Shown here: one piece after another, positions 32,999 through 44,465 of the stretch
How the letters are laid out: each line of letters opens with the position of its first letter
Position numbering within the stretch: the stretch's first letter is position 1
NCBI GenBank assembly: GCA_036429605.1
Contig: JAVFKD010000015.1
Location: forward strand, 3,681,421 to 3,745,420
DNA from: Cladobotryum mycophilum
Lineage: Eukaryota > Ascomycota > Sordariomycetes > Hypocreales > Hypocreaceae
DNA: 64,000 bases
Direction: 5' to 3'
The notes under the pieces: model-generated
What the model saw: the letters and a program-made list of their open reading frames with translations, nothing else
Told to the model about the DNA's origin: nothing
Database searches by the model: none
Position numbers and translations under genes: made by a program

Positions 32999-33583
32999 TT
33001 AATGTAAGCGTCGTCGCAGGTCATCCCGCGGTCCGTTCGCCAACCTGTTAGCCAAGAGCCCCCCAATCGTTGATTCAAGCAAGGTCCTCTTGGAGTGCTT
33101 GTTTGGATCTTTGTCAATCGCCATGTCGAGCGCTGCTGCACCTAGAGCTGCGGTAGCGACCCTCGCTCCTTTGCGTCCAGTCCATGCGCCCGGCTCTCGT
33201 CTTAGGAGGAAGGCCTCCACTGCCGCGGCGTCGATGGCTGCATTCGCTGCGTGCTCTAGTTTTTGATCTGAATGTGAGCGGTGATGCTGCTCCCGATGCC
33301 TTGTTCTGTCGTCTTCGTGGAATGGGTATGGCGAATCGCGCCGCCGTCGATGATGTTGATTGGAAGGCTGCCGACGATCGAGCGAGCGTGAACGTCTTCC
33401 GTGATGATGCGAATGCCGCGGACGGTGGTCATCATGCTTCGGGTCGCGAACTACACTGTCATAACTTGAAGATCTGGCTCTTCGTCGTCTGTCATCATAA
33501 GATGAGTCGCTGTCACTGTCATATGGATTATGATGCCGGTCGGAACGACTCGTTCGATGACGCCTGGGAAGGAAGTCTGGCAT
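32999..33583 (-). CDS. Arg/Ser/His-rich protein with conserved Ala-rich C-terminus
   Basis: 194 aa, single exon, ATG at 33583. Residues 1-108 are low complexity and highly charged (RRHRTSRSDRHH, SDSDSSYDDRRRR, RHSHHHGRRSRS), probably disordered. Residues 110-157 form an Ala-rich helix-prone segment (AANAAIDAAAVEAFLLRR, VATAALGAAALDMAID). Residues 165-186 (KRTLLESTIGGLLANRLANG) are the conserved end seen in many hypothetical proteins of filamentous ascomycetes. No catalytic motif or signal peptide is present. The split between disordered head and conserved tail supports a real gene. Function is unknown. Confidence 0.75.
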   Translation of the reverse strand: MPDFLPRRHRTSRSDRHHNPYDSDSDSSYDDRRRRARSSSYDSVVRDPKHDDHRPRHSHHHGRRSRSLDRRQPSNQHHRRRRDSPYPFHEDDRTRHREQHHRSHSDQKLEHAANAAIDAAAVEAFLLRREPGAWTGRKGARVATAALGAAALDMAIDKDPNKHSKRTLLESTIGGLLANRLANGPRDDLRRRLH

Positions 33584-34718
33584 TTCGCGAATTATTGATG
33601 GCGAAACCTCACGATATTTTATTTTTTCAGTAAAATTCTTGGATTACCTTCACAATGAACTCCGCCAAGAAACCCGATAAACGCCTGTCATTATAAGGGA
33701 ATCCCGCAGAGAGTGAGGCTGTCGCTCGCCATCATAGCAACGCCTATGCGTCATTGTGACATCGAGCTCGCCACTCTATCTCTCTCCAGTCCAGCGACGA
33801 AGAACGCAGTTTCACTTCAAAGGTTAAACATTTTAGAAGCTCAAGGGTAGCTTCTAGAAATTAATTAAAATTGGGCCCTATCATGGCTATCAACTGTTGC
33901 CATACTGTGTGATTTGTCGAGTCCCAATTTGAAAGCTGTGGGTGAGCGACTGCAGACCCTCCCAACCTCCATCACGGGCTGACTTCTTCCTCAGCCGTAG
34001 TTGCCGGACGAGAAGCTATGCTTGAGAAAACCCGCGGATGCAAGAATGGACCAAAGAGCGTGAGGCCGTGGTAGGGCTGGTTTGTGACTGTAGCTCCCTC
34101 AGGTTCATCGTGATGGGATCAACAGGCTTTGAGGGTGGGGTGGAGGTTGGGGCTAATGCTTGTGTCCGCCGGGAATAAGTAAAGAAGAGAAACGTCCGGA
34201 ATGGGTCTGGAATGCTTGGGTTAGAAATGAGATTGAGGGAACACAATGACCGCTCCCCTTCCAGTGCCAAGAATCTCTACCGCTTCTCTTTATTAGGATC
34301 AACTAAGAATGACACTCACAGTTCGGAGATTCGAACAAGCACCGGACTGTTTATTCGCGATCCATCGGATATAGTGGCACAGTGGGTAGGGGTCTCAACG
34401 CTTGAAGCGGTTGAACATGCCGCTAAATCCTGGATTGTGCCAATGCTGACTCAAAGGGCGTACGGAGGAACGGGGGTGCATACAAATAACAACCTGGAAA
34501 CTAGGTACTGTATGCAGGCAGTCAGTCCGGCCTCGGTGCTTCTGGATCAGCCGAAGCCGGTATGTAAACATGGCCCAAGAAGCAATTGATGACCCTGTTG
34601 GACTGTTCATTCGGCTCAGTTTACCAAACGACTGAAGATGAGATGTCACTATAGCATATCAATCTTTGCAGCACATTGTGTTTTCTAATTAGGCCAAAGA
34701 GGAAAAGAAAAGCAAGAT
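33584..34718. other. intergenic between divergent genes
   Basis: Lies between the starts of the Arg/Ser/His-rich gene (-) and the Zn2Cys6 gene (+), so both promoters should be here. The overlapping frames on both strands at 34016-34650 look like chance. Confidence 0.45.
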
Positions 34719-36955
34719 ATGCCATCCCCGATCGACCCCTTCCAACAGGGGAGCGAGACTGAGGATTCCGCATCCCAGAGTACGCCTCCATCTCTGTCTT
34801 CGGCCTCATCGCACGTCCACCGCGCTCTTACACCAACTTCACCAAACCCTCGTCGGAGACCGGACCGGTCCTGCGTTTTGTGCCACCGGAGGAAGATCCG
34901 ATGTGACAGGCAGACACCGTGCCTGGCGTGCGTGCGTGCGCGTCTCACGTGCACCTATCCGCCCAGCGACAAGCCCATCCGTCGCGTCCGCAAGGCCACC
35001 ATTGCCGACGTTGCCTCCCGGATATCAGACCTGGAGAAGACCATTGTTGCCGCCTCGATTGACCAGGCAAACGGGGCGACGAGACATGTCCGGCCGCCTC
35101 CGGCTCGGTTGCCACCTTCGTCGGTTCCTGTGTCGCTGCCGGTGAGCCCACATGAGTCTCCGGGGGAGCTCAAGGAGCTTTCATCGGAGGAGGTGCTAGT
35201 ACGGAATGGCTCATCGAGTCAGTACTTTAATGAGCTTCTCATATCCCGCGTCATCGAAGAGGTAAACACCCAACCACCGATGGTCATGGTCGTTTACTCT
35301 GCTAAATGCAAAACAGGACCAAGATAAATCGTCGCTTTTACACACTCCACAAACCGATCCCACCGAGGAAGATGTAGACTCTCCCTTCAGTCTCGCGGGC
35401 CTGCTGTCCAGTCCGAGCGCGTTCCAGGACGGCAGCACGGAATGGCGACTACCAAAGCTGGGCGCCGTTCAGCTCTGGCAGGCCTTTGTGCAGAATGTTG
35501 ATCCCGCCATCAAGGTACTGCACATTCCTACCGACGAGGTCATCGTCTTTACCGCGATCCACCAACCCGAAAGCGCATCAAAGGATGTCATGGCGCTGGT
35601 CTCTGCTATTTACTTCGCTGCGGCAATAACGTTGGAACCACACGAGGCTCAGGCTGCCATGGGAGTTGACAGATGTACAGCCCTGCGCAGCTTTAAAACG
35701 CAGTTTCAAAGGTATCTGTCCGAGGCAGACATGTTGGAAAACCCCACCGTCATTCTGCTGCAAGGCTTGGCTATTTACTTGGTAAGTAAGACGAATTGAT
35801 GTATAAAATGCTTGGTGTTAACACTTGCCCCAGCAAGCAACCCGTGCCTACAACCATGGAAGGGGAATATGGATCCTAAGCGGTCTAGCTGTAAGAATGG
35901 CGCTCTCCATTGGTCTCCACCGAGACGGAAGCAAGTTAGGGCTACCACCTTTCGAGTCCGAGGTTCGTCGGCGACTTTGGTGGCACTTGCTCGCCCGAGA
36001 TAGCAGGTCAGCCGAAGACCATGGTATCAGCTCATGGTCGACGATCCCTGCCTATGACACCAAGATGCCTCTCAACATTGATGACACCGAGCTGCGTCCA
36101 GACATGAAGGAATTGCCGCTGCCACACACCGGGTGGACGAGGATGAGCCTGCCTCTTGTCTGCATGGAGCTGGCGCAAACGCTACAAACCATTGCCAATC
36201 TTTCGATTACACCTACAGGCTCGACGCCGAAAGAAGTTATTCGAAACGACATGTTCAACCAACTCAGAGCCCGCGTCGAGCTGTACATCAAGCCCTGCAA
36301 CCCCGTCATCCCCATACAGAGGATGACGATGCAGATTGCACTCTGCATGGTGCACAAGATTGACTTTGTGACCCGGCAGCAGCTTGCCAACATTGAGAAT
36401 CCTGATAAGCGCAACTCGTTTGCTACAGAAGAGAATCTCATTTCTGCCTGTAGGGGATTAGAGATACACCTCGACCTATGGGCTGATGAATTTCTCCGTC
36501 CATACAGGTGGTGCATGATGGGCAATCCTCAGTATCACATTCTCCTCTATGTTCTATGGCACCTCTGTGTTCGTTCTACAGGCCGCAGTATTGAACGGGC
36601 TTGGCGCGCAGTCGACGGGATGTTCGAACTGGAGCGCATTCGGCTTGCTGAGGCCGTGTCTAGGCCTGCCTTGAAGTCCATTGTACTGCAAAGGCTAAGG
36701 AAGAAGGCAGAATTGATACGGCAGTCCGTTGCCAACGCTGAAGCAAAGGCGTCATCCCGAGCTGGATCCGAGGCGGCAAGCAATGAGAGGACAGACGATG
36801 ATACCATGCAGAGTTTGCCGCAGGAGGTGCTTGATGGACGGCGGTTTGACCCTGAAGGTGTTGACTGGAATGGTCTGACTCAGAATCTACCTGATTGGAA
36901 CACATTGGTGGAGGATCTGCACATGGATCTGCACGATTTTACTAGTTACTTCTAA
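34719..36955 (+). CDS. Zn2Cys6 fungal transcription factor, 709 aa, three exons
   Basis: Exons 34719-35261, 35317-35781 and 35834-36955 join in frame (543 + 465 + 1122 nt). The introns are 55 and 52 bp with GTAAAC...ACAG and GTAAGT...CCAG. The N-terminus is Ser/Pro/Thr-rich, then comes a binuclear zinc cluster at residues 52-78 with six cysteines (C52, C55, C62, C68, C71, C78; CX2CX6CX5CX2CX6C) and the basic run CHRRKIRC for DNA contact. A short linker and coiled region (DVASRISDLEKTI) follow. The middle part has the fungal-specific transcription-factor core (SGLAVRMALSIGLHRDGS, ESEVRRRLWWHLLARDSR, MPLNIDDTEL). It should act in the nucleus as a pathway-specific regulator; its targets cannot be told. 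It converges on the MFS gene at 37105-38775, which might be a target. Confidence 0.93.
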
Positions 36956-37104
36956 AACATTAACGCTATCTATGCAAATATTGTAGATGACGCCTGCTAG
37001 ACCATGTCTATATAATTATTTATAAGATAAGAAATTCATGCCCTCATGCCTTCGTTTTTTTTTGGTTTTTTTATCCATCAGATCTAAACCCCTCTCTTTT
37101 CCCT

Positions 37105-38775
37105 CTAGAATACCGCCATCAACTTCCAGCCTGTCTTGTGTATCCTCGCAGCAAGGATAAAACACGTCCCTGTGATGCAGAACACGCCGGCAAAAATCTT
37201 CGGCCCAAGCCAGCCGCTGCTGGACAGAATGGAGCCGTTGATGGGATTTGTGGTGAGACCGCCAAACGACGAGGCGAAGAAGACGATGCCCGTGCGGAAA
37301 CCGACCTCGTTGAGGGGGAGATTTGCACGACGAGCGCGGCGATGAGGGCGACGTAGGCGCCGGAGAAGAAGCCGAAGAGGGCAGAAAACGCTATGCGGGC
37401 GGCGGTGGTGGCGGCGGGAATCCACAGGGCAAGGACCCAGATTCCGGAAAAGTAGCAGACGACGATGAAGACGTTGTATCGGCCGAATTTGTCGCCTGCA
37501 AAGCCGGAACCCGCGCGGCCGAAGAGGCTGGACACGGGTTTTGTAAGCAACGGAAAGCCGGGGGAGTGTAAGATTTTCTTTGGAAGGGGGAAGGGGGGAG
37601 GGGGTAAATAATACCTTGCTGCGTTTAGAATGGGGATCAGGTACTGAACGAGATTCGGATCCATGCCTGCCGCCGCCGCCTCGATGGGGATGTAATTAAT
37701 CGGGACGTATAGGCCAAACGTAAACAACAAAAGCCCCAGTGTGAGAGCCATGAACTGGACCTCCCTAAAGGGGCCAAAGAACTGCTTCAGGCCAATGGTT
37801 CGAGAGACCGGAGGGTGGAAGGACTTGACCGTCAGGTTGGCGACGACCAGCAGGGCGAGGATGAGGAAGGCCGATATGCGAATGGACCAGGCGAAGCCGA
37901 CTTCCTTGATCAGGCGGGAGACCATGATGGGGAAGATGACGCCGCCGAGGCTGGAGCCGGTGGCCAGGATGCCAAAGGCAGCCCCGCGCTTGGTGGTGAA
38001 CCATCCGGGGATGGAGTTGAGGGCCGGCTGGAATATAGCCGAGACGCCGATGGCGCTGCACACGCCCTGGGAGAGGAGGATCTGGTAGTAGTTGTGAGAG
38101 ATGGAGGTCATCATGAGCCCAAAGACGTGGAGGATGGTGCCGACAAAGAGGAGATGACGGGGGCCGAACTTGTCGTATAAGATGCCAACGACGGGTCCCT
38201 GATTTTTTTATCTTAATCAGCAAAAAAAAACGCATACATAAATCACCATATAAAGCCATTTATGACTCACCATGGCCATCATGAAGAAGATTTGTAGTGA
38301 GGGGATCCATGAGATTGTGCTGGTAGAGAATTGCTTGAGAAGAGTCGCCTCATAGTACTCTTGGAACACACCAACGCCTACGATAAAAGTGTCAGTGTAA
38401 AAGATTACAGAGGAAAGGACTATAAGAAGAAAAAGAAAGAAGAAGGAAGAGAGAGGAAAGAAGAAAAAAAGAAGGAAAAAAAAAGGGGGGGGGGGGTTCA
38501 ATCGTACTGTTAATCCAGCCAAAACTGCAGAATGATGTGCACCACGCCCCCAAAACAACAAGCCATGCCCTCGTCCCACCATCTGGCCCATCACTTCCAG
38601 GTGGAGGACCCGGAGGAGCTTGCGTATCCGAGTGCAAGTCTGTCTCCGAATCATTCTCCTTCTGGGTGGACGCCTGGGCATCCGGGCCGGCTTCGACCTT
38701 TTCGATCATGAGATTGTCGTGGCCATGCTCGCTCTCGTTCATGGCGGTGCCGCTGGAGTTGTTGCTGCGAAACAT
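37105..38775 (-). CDS. MFS monocarboxylate-type transporter, frameshifted near its end
   Basis: Exons (minus) are 38775-38508, 38377-38271, 38198-37615 and 37527-37105, with introns of 130, 72 and 87 bp. Product about 460 aa: a hydrophilic N-terminus of about 70 residues, then twelve-span MCT-like sequence (GGTRAWLVVLGAWCTSF, SFGWINSVGVFQEYY, GPVVGILYDKFGPRHLLFVG, NSIPGWFTTKRGAAFGI, GRAGSGFAGDKFGRYN). In the last exon the frame is lost at a run of five C (minus strand, 37318-37314): VVQISP is in one frame and LNEVGFRTGIVFFASSFGG in the next, and a sixth C would join them. It is either a true one-base deletion that breaks the last two spans or an error in a homopolymer. The MCT family moves monocarboxylates with protons at the plasma membrane; many fungal members are orphan carriers. 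Confidence 0.85.
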
Positions 38776-41495
38776 GGTAGGTAGCAGATCGGGGCGAGGG
38801 ACTCGACGGGAGCGAGACCACCCGGAAATAAACCAACAACAAGAAAGGAAAAGGAAGAAAAAGGCCTTGGACCACTCTGTTGAACTGTTTCTCTGGTCGG
38901 GCTAGGCAAGCTTCTACTACTCGGGGGGAGGTGTGTCTGACTATGATCGGGAGAGGCGCAAAAGATACAACGTTGTGATGCAACTACGAGAGATGTTGTA
39001 GAGTCTTTATTTATGAGAGATCTGGAACAAGGACGAGAAACATGCGGCTACGGAGATTCTTAATTGATATACTAGTACGACATAACATATACATGCTTTT
39101 CCAGTTCCAGTTTTTTTTCCCCTGTCTTCCCTTTACCCATCCAATCCACCTCCTCTATAGAGCATCAGATCCATTCACCAAGCAGGGCCGAAATGGTGTG
39201 GATCCCAGTCCGGCTGCCCGGCTCGTGATGGAGTCCGAGGCCGATGCAGAGTGCGGGAGCTACTTTTGATTTGTTTTTTCTCCAAGGGAGGAGGAAGACG
39301 CCACCCCCAAAGCAGATTCACAAAACTACAAGTACATAAATGGGGAGGGTGTAGAGGTTTAGAAACGTACGAGAAGAGTATGTATTCGACGCCCTTGCGT
39401 GGGTGTTTGGCGGTTTGTAAGTTCTAGCAACACGGATGAGAGAATTCACAAAAAGGGAATGCATCATGTTTGTCCAGCTAAACGGGACACTGGAGTGTGG
39501 GGGGGTTGGCATCATCTATTTCTTGGTGCATATGTATGTATAACACAATCTGTAATTGGGAATATTTACTCCGGAGCTGTTGGTCAGGACCGAAGTCTCG
39601 GTAATAAATCGTAAAAACATGTCCAGAAAGTGGCTGGAACGGCAAATGGCGTTTTTTTGATCAAACAATACTGTTGGTCACAATCACAAATACCCCATTC
39701 ATCTCGGCCTGAGCCCCATAGTCAGGTTCGTCTTCCTCTCCAGCAGAACAGGGGGTGGGGGAGCAAGTTTTAAGGTTGGCACGCAAGTCACACCGAATGT
39801 TTGGGTTGATTGGGGATTTCTCTTGCTCGTACATACGAGAGACCCGGGGGAGGGGGCGCTCCTCTTGTGTGTTGAAGATGACAAAACATGGGCTTTACAT
39901 GGAGGCATTGGATGGATTTTCAGCAGCTCCAGCTCCCCCACATCATTCAACACACGGCACAACCAACCGGCTTAGCGTTCAGCGGAGTGTCACGCTGCCA
40001 CATGGACACCTTTATCACCGAAAAAGAAAGAAAAGAAAGAAAAGAAAAACAGGGAGCAAGCGTAAGAAGACGGTGGCGATGCAGGCCAAGCAAGTTGACC
40101 TCCCCCGCCTCTTCCCCTCCTTCTCGCATGCATTATAGCTCTCTCTCAAACAGCCGTCCCAAACAGCCGTGGCAGAAGGAAGAAGATATTATGGAGCCGT
40201 CCGGATTTCCGATTTATAGCCGGACGAAAGCGACTTTAACGAGCCAAGCGAGATGAACTGCAGAACAAGTCCCCCCAGTCTAGGAATATTATCCGAATGA
40301 TGCCCCCTCCCCCGGTTGTCGATGCCCTGCTCGTATGTATGTACATGCAGATACACCTTTTTTGTGTGTAAGCACTCTCTTTCTTTACTACTTGTACTAT
40401 TGTGACTTTGAGCCGCATGCCTTGGTGAGACAGTACAAGAGTTCTAGAACACGACATGTCGATTGTCTATTCTGCTCTGCTCTGTGCATCCACTCGTCGA
40501 TCCTTTTTTCTCGAACACAGGAGAGAGTATTAACTGCCTGCTGGCTTCTAGAACAAAAATCACACAAATCTGCCAATACCACTCTTTGTTAACAGCAGCC
40601 CTTACCAAACAGATTCAATTCCTCCTCTCCTCTCCTCTCCTCTCCTCTGCTCCCACTTCTAAAGCAGCCATTATTTCCGCGCCGAGGACACCACCTCCGT
40701 GACAATGCCCCCTCCTCCCCGGCGGCTTCGGCTCCGCTCCTTGCTGTGAGACATGACGGTAAGCATTCTTACATATGTGTGTCACCGGGGCCCGAGAGAG
40801 CGGCCATCACGAGCTCGACCGAGTGCTGACAAACGTGCTCATGTGTTTACGAAAAAGGTTTAATCGCCGTCAATACATGTCAAGCTATCTATTTTTTTAA
40901 CGCGCCAAAGTTCACCAGACTTGGCTTTCATACATACTTCAACTCCTAGAGGAACGCCATCCGGCTCGGTTGTTGCAAGTTCGCATGCGCCGAGCGGAAT
41001 TAAGTAGGCCACTCCTTTGGTGCAAGGCCGACAATGAACACTTAGAGTCATCCGAATGCCATCATCTGCGTCACCTGTTCGTTTCGGTCGTTTCAAACCA
41101 TAACCGTCACCAACATCACACATCTTCCATTTCATGCCTCGCTCTCGCCAACCCGATCCAGAACCATCAGACAATCACCAATCGAACCCCAGGTCACTAT
41201 TCATCGTTTGGCCACTGGCCAACCTCAATCTCCCGTCCACCAGGCCATGCATCTACGAACAGTGGGAACAAAGCCCACGTTTACATGACTATCACTCGAA
41301 AGGCAAGAATCAGTTGTTGAATGTTCAAGGCTTATTACTCCCCAAATCGTATTCACAGCTAAAACTAGACGTTTGAGCTTCCCCCTTTTGTGTGGTTCTT
41401 CAAGAACCATATGCTTACGGATCATATGTTTACGAAATAAAACAGAGCCAGAGAACAGCGAGGTTCCCCTACATACCGCCACTCCCCTTCCACGC
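38776..41495. other. intergenic with low-complexity tracts
   Basis: Upstream region of the MCT-type gene and downstream region of the next MFS gene. It contains purine runs (40021-40050) and a CCTCT repeat (40620-40648). The frames present are short and overlapping. No gene is recognised. Confidence 0.45.
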
Positions 41496-43178
41496 CTAGC
41501 CGTCCATTCCATCACGTATGCGCAAGAAGTTGAGATAGCGATCCTTGGTCCAGCGACGGGCGCCTTTGCCCCAGACAATCATGGGGAGGGACAGCATCAA
41601 GATGACGAAACCCAAAACCCCGAGCTCAATAAACGTCTCCATGACACCAGTGTCGAGCCAGTAGCTGGCAACAAAGGTAAAGATCATGGCCAGCGTGTTG
41701 TTGATGACGGCAACACCCACCATGCCTTCCAAGACCATATCTGGATAGCAGTCGGCCAGATATGTGAGGCTCAGATCGCCAGCGCAACCATAACCGAAGC
41801 CGATGAAGCCAAGACCGACGTAGGGTACGGGCCAGTTCCAACCCTTGGCAGAACCGATGCCAAACAGCCACATACCCAAGGGGAAGATGATGACGCAGAG
41901 GGACATGAGGTAGAGACGGAACTCGGCTTCCATCATGCCCTTGTTGCGACGGGCGAGCCAAAGGACGAACAAGTCGCTGAGGTAGCCACCGTAAAAACAG
42001 CCAATGACACTGCCAATAATGCAGGGCGTGTTCATGTTGCCGACCTGGGCATCGTCGTAGTTCCACGGGCCCTCGGTCCAGTAGTCCTCCTCTATGGTCA
42101 GATAAAAGGACAGGGCAATGTTCTGCATACCCCACTGCAGACCGGCGAACCAAACGGCGGGGAAGGTAAAGATGCGCATGGTGTGCCAGAGACGCCGAAC
42201 ATACTGGCGCGCGCCAATGCCTTGCAGGTTGGGTGACGGTGTGACGATGGCGATGCGCTGCCAGTATGTCTTTGGCCGGGTGTACGAGATGGAGAAACGG
42301 TTGCGCTCGAGATCGCGGCCGTAGGTTGCATCTTCTACGGTGCCCACGCCGAAGTCGTCGACAGTAGGTGAGGCAGCGTTCTTCTCTTCATCAATGACGC
42401 GAGCGGGTGTGTTTTCAGTGTGATTGGCAGCAACGTAGCGATTACGCGGGAAAGATGTCTCTTCTAGACCGAAATAGAAGAGGACCAGATTGAACGCTGA
42501 GAAGATGGCACCAAAGTAGCCGATCCAGCGATATCCAAGGCCGCTGTTGGCAATGTAGCCGCCAATCTGCGGTCCAAGGTAAGTCCCCACGGATGTCGCT
42601 AGGGTATACAAACCCATCGAGGTACCATTCTGGTGCTCGAACCAAATGTCGAGCAGCGAGAGCTGGACGACGGCCTCGGCGACAGACTCGGATGCGCCGA
42701 CAAAGAGCTGCGACCAGATGGTGTCGGCCGAGCCATGAAGAAAACCAAACCAGAGGTTCCCAACCAGGCCCCAGACCGCGCCGACCAGGTAGAGTATGCG
42801 GCGACCGTAGAGATGGACGGCGGGGGAGCTGAGGAGGGTCCAGTAGCCGATGGCGAGGAAGAGGATTCCAGCGCCAGTATTGAAAACATCGTAGGTGATT
42901 CCGTATTCCTCATTGGCGCCCGTCGAGGCAGCGCCGGCGACGTTCGAGGTAGCAGCGGTGAGCGCGACGACGAAGCAGACGAGAGCCGTGTGCCACGACT
43001 TGCGCAGCAGGCTCCAGTTGAGGGGATCGTTGGGCGACTTGGTCGGCTGGGGGACCAGAATTATGTCGCCATCCTTTTCAAGCAGGCTGTCGCCCGAGAC
43101 GCTGGCCAATTCGTCGACAAAGACGCATCTTGTGCCCGGGAGGACTTCATCGATATCGTAAGCGGACTGAACGGCCAT
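41496..43178 (-). CDS. MFS transporter, DHA1-like, 560 aa
   Basis: Single exon, ATG at 43178, 560 aa. After a hydrophilic N-terminus comes SPNDPLNW (48-55), the signature that precedes the first span in a large group of fungal drug/H+ antiporter-like MFS proteins. Twelve spans can be traced, with the loop-2/3 motif HLYGRRILYLVGA (122-134), the sixth span ending GLEETSFPRNR, a long cytoplasmic loop of about 80 residues, and a C-terminal half including YDDAQVGNMNTPCIIGSVIG and GFIGFGYGCAGDLSLTYL. It is a plasma-membrane exporter or uptake carrier; the substrate is unknown. No biosynthetic gene adjoins it. No break is seen. Confidence 0.92.
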   Translation of the reverse strand: MAVQSAYDIDEVLPGTRCVFVDELASVSGDSLLEKDGDIILVPQPTKSPNDPLNWSLLRKSWHTALVCFVVALTAATSNVAGAASTGANEEYGITYDVFNTGAGILFLAIGYWTLLSSPAVHLYGRRILYLVGAVWGLVGNLWFGFLHGSADTIWSQLFVGASESVAEAVVQLSLLDIWFEHQNGTSMGLYTLATSVGTYLGPQIGGYIANSGLGYRWIGYFGAIFSAFNLVLFYFGLEETSFPRNRYVAANHTENTPARVIDEEKNAASPTVDDFGVGTVEDATYGRDLERNRFSISYTRPKTYWQRIAIVTPSPNLQGIGARQYVRRLWHTMRIFTFPAVWFAGLQWGMQNIALSFYLTIEEDYWTEGPWNYDDAQVGNMNTPCIIGSVIGCFYGGYLSDLFVLWLARRNKGMMEAEFRLYLMSLCVIIFPLGMWLFGIGSAKGWNWPVPYVGLGFIGFGYGCAGDLSLTYLADCYPDMVLEGMVGVAVINNTLAMIFTFVASYWLDTGVMETFIELGVLGFVILMLSLPMIVWGKGARRWTKDRYLNFLRIRDGMDG

Positions 43179-43220
43179 TCGGCAACCTGGAACCGCTGCT
43201 CGAAAGCACGACGGGTACGA

Positions 43221-43241
43221 TGGTGGTGGTGGTGGTGGTGG
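43221..43241. repeat. (GGT)7 microsatellite
   Basis: Seven tandem TGG/GGT units about 40 bp upstream of the MFS start codon, on the minus-strand leader side. Confidence 0.95.
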
Positions 43242-44417
43242 GGATTATTTTTGTTGGTTGGTTGGATGGGCGTCGTCTGGCGTCTGGCTCGGGGAGAGCC
43301 TCATGCAATTCGGTCGCGAGAATGCAGGGAGAGGAGGGATTGCCGCGAGTCTTGGGTAGATGGATATCAGCTTGTCATCATAGGGTGATGTCCGGTATGT
43401 AGGTGCAAAGGTATGCGATTAGGGGGGCGTGATGAAGAGGGTAGTGGTGATGGTGTTCTCTTCAACCTCGACCAAAATTTTCGTCCCCGCCTCATACATA
43501 TAAATATCCTTCCCTTACTTAGTAGTACCTGCCTGGTAGATTATACTCCGTATCAGAGAGTAGTAAAGAGCAATACGGCCGAGAAAGTACAACAGCAAAG
43601 GTACCCTCTGAACATGGGAGCGGGAGCAAATCGCGGGCCAAATAACCCAAAATGGTCGAAGCGTTCTGAGACACACAAGGCCAGCCCGGCCTTTGCCCTA
43701 CCTTACCTTGTTTGACTCTGGGAACTTTGCAAGCATCGACACACGGACACACAGACACAAACAGACAGAGAGAAGAGAGAGAGAGAGAGCCAATCTTTTC
43801 ACATGCAGCGCGCAAGGTGACGCAAAGGCCCACCAATCAGGCCGCAATGCACGACTCGGAGGAGGCTTATCAGTTTTGATCCTTTAAGCCGTTTAGGGCA
43901 GCTGTCATGATTCATAGTGGCAAAGAGAGAGAAAAAAAGAAAAGAAAAAAAAGCAAAAAGCAAAAGACGTTGGTTCCATTCATTGATCGGGAGTTTCCAA
44001 TCGTAGTGATCGTTTGGGGGGAGTGGCTTGGTCCAAAGGCCGACAGTGGCTTGTATGAGAAAGCAAGGGAGACAATAAAACAAAATTAACTGCATCACTA
44101 TTGCATGCGTGTGCATGCTCTCTCTCTCAGGGTCAAGCTTGTTCTAAAACTCTACCGAATTGGAAGCAAATAAATTATTTATTGACTCAAGGTGGGTGGC
44201 AAGCAGGGGGGGCCGCAGAAAAAAAATCTCACAGGACTTTGTTTGTGTCTTCCAAAAGGCTTCTTGACCCACCAGACCTTTCCCCTCCCCATTCAAAACA
44301 CCTCCAACTGTCTCGGTCGACCCGATCCGCCTCCAAGAAAAACTCCCCACAACTGGTGAGATACAGTAGTAGTAGTGACGGAAGAAATCAGAGGAAGAGG
44401 ACGAGAGAGGAAGAGGA

Positions 44418-44420
<3 letters not shown>

Positions 44421-44463
<43 letters not shown>
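44421..44463. repeat. (GA)n microsatellite, about 21 units
   Basis: Uninterrupted GA dinucleotide run. It creates false open frames of Arg-Glu on one strand and Leu-Ser on the other. Confidence 0.97.

Positions 44464-44465
<2 letters not shown>

Noticed and set aside
34719..38775. A biosynthetic gene cluster around the Zn2Cys6 factor and the MFS gene
   Set aside because: No synthase, terpene cyclase or tailoring enzyme adjoins them; the P450 is about 16 kb away beyond unrelated genes.
42118..43388. Long frames opposite and out of frame with the MFS gene
   Set aside because: Shadow frames of the 560-aa carrier on 41496-43178.
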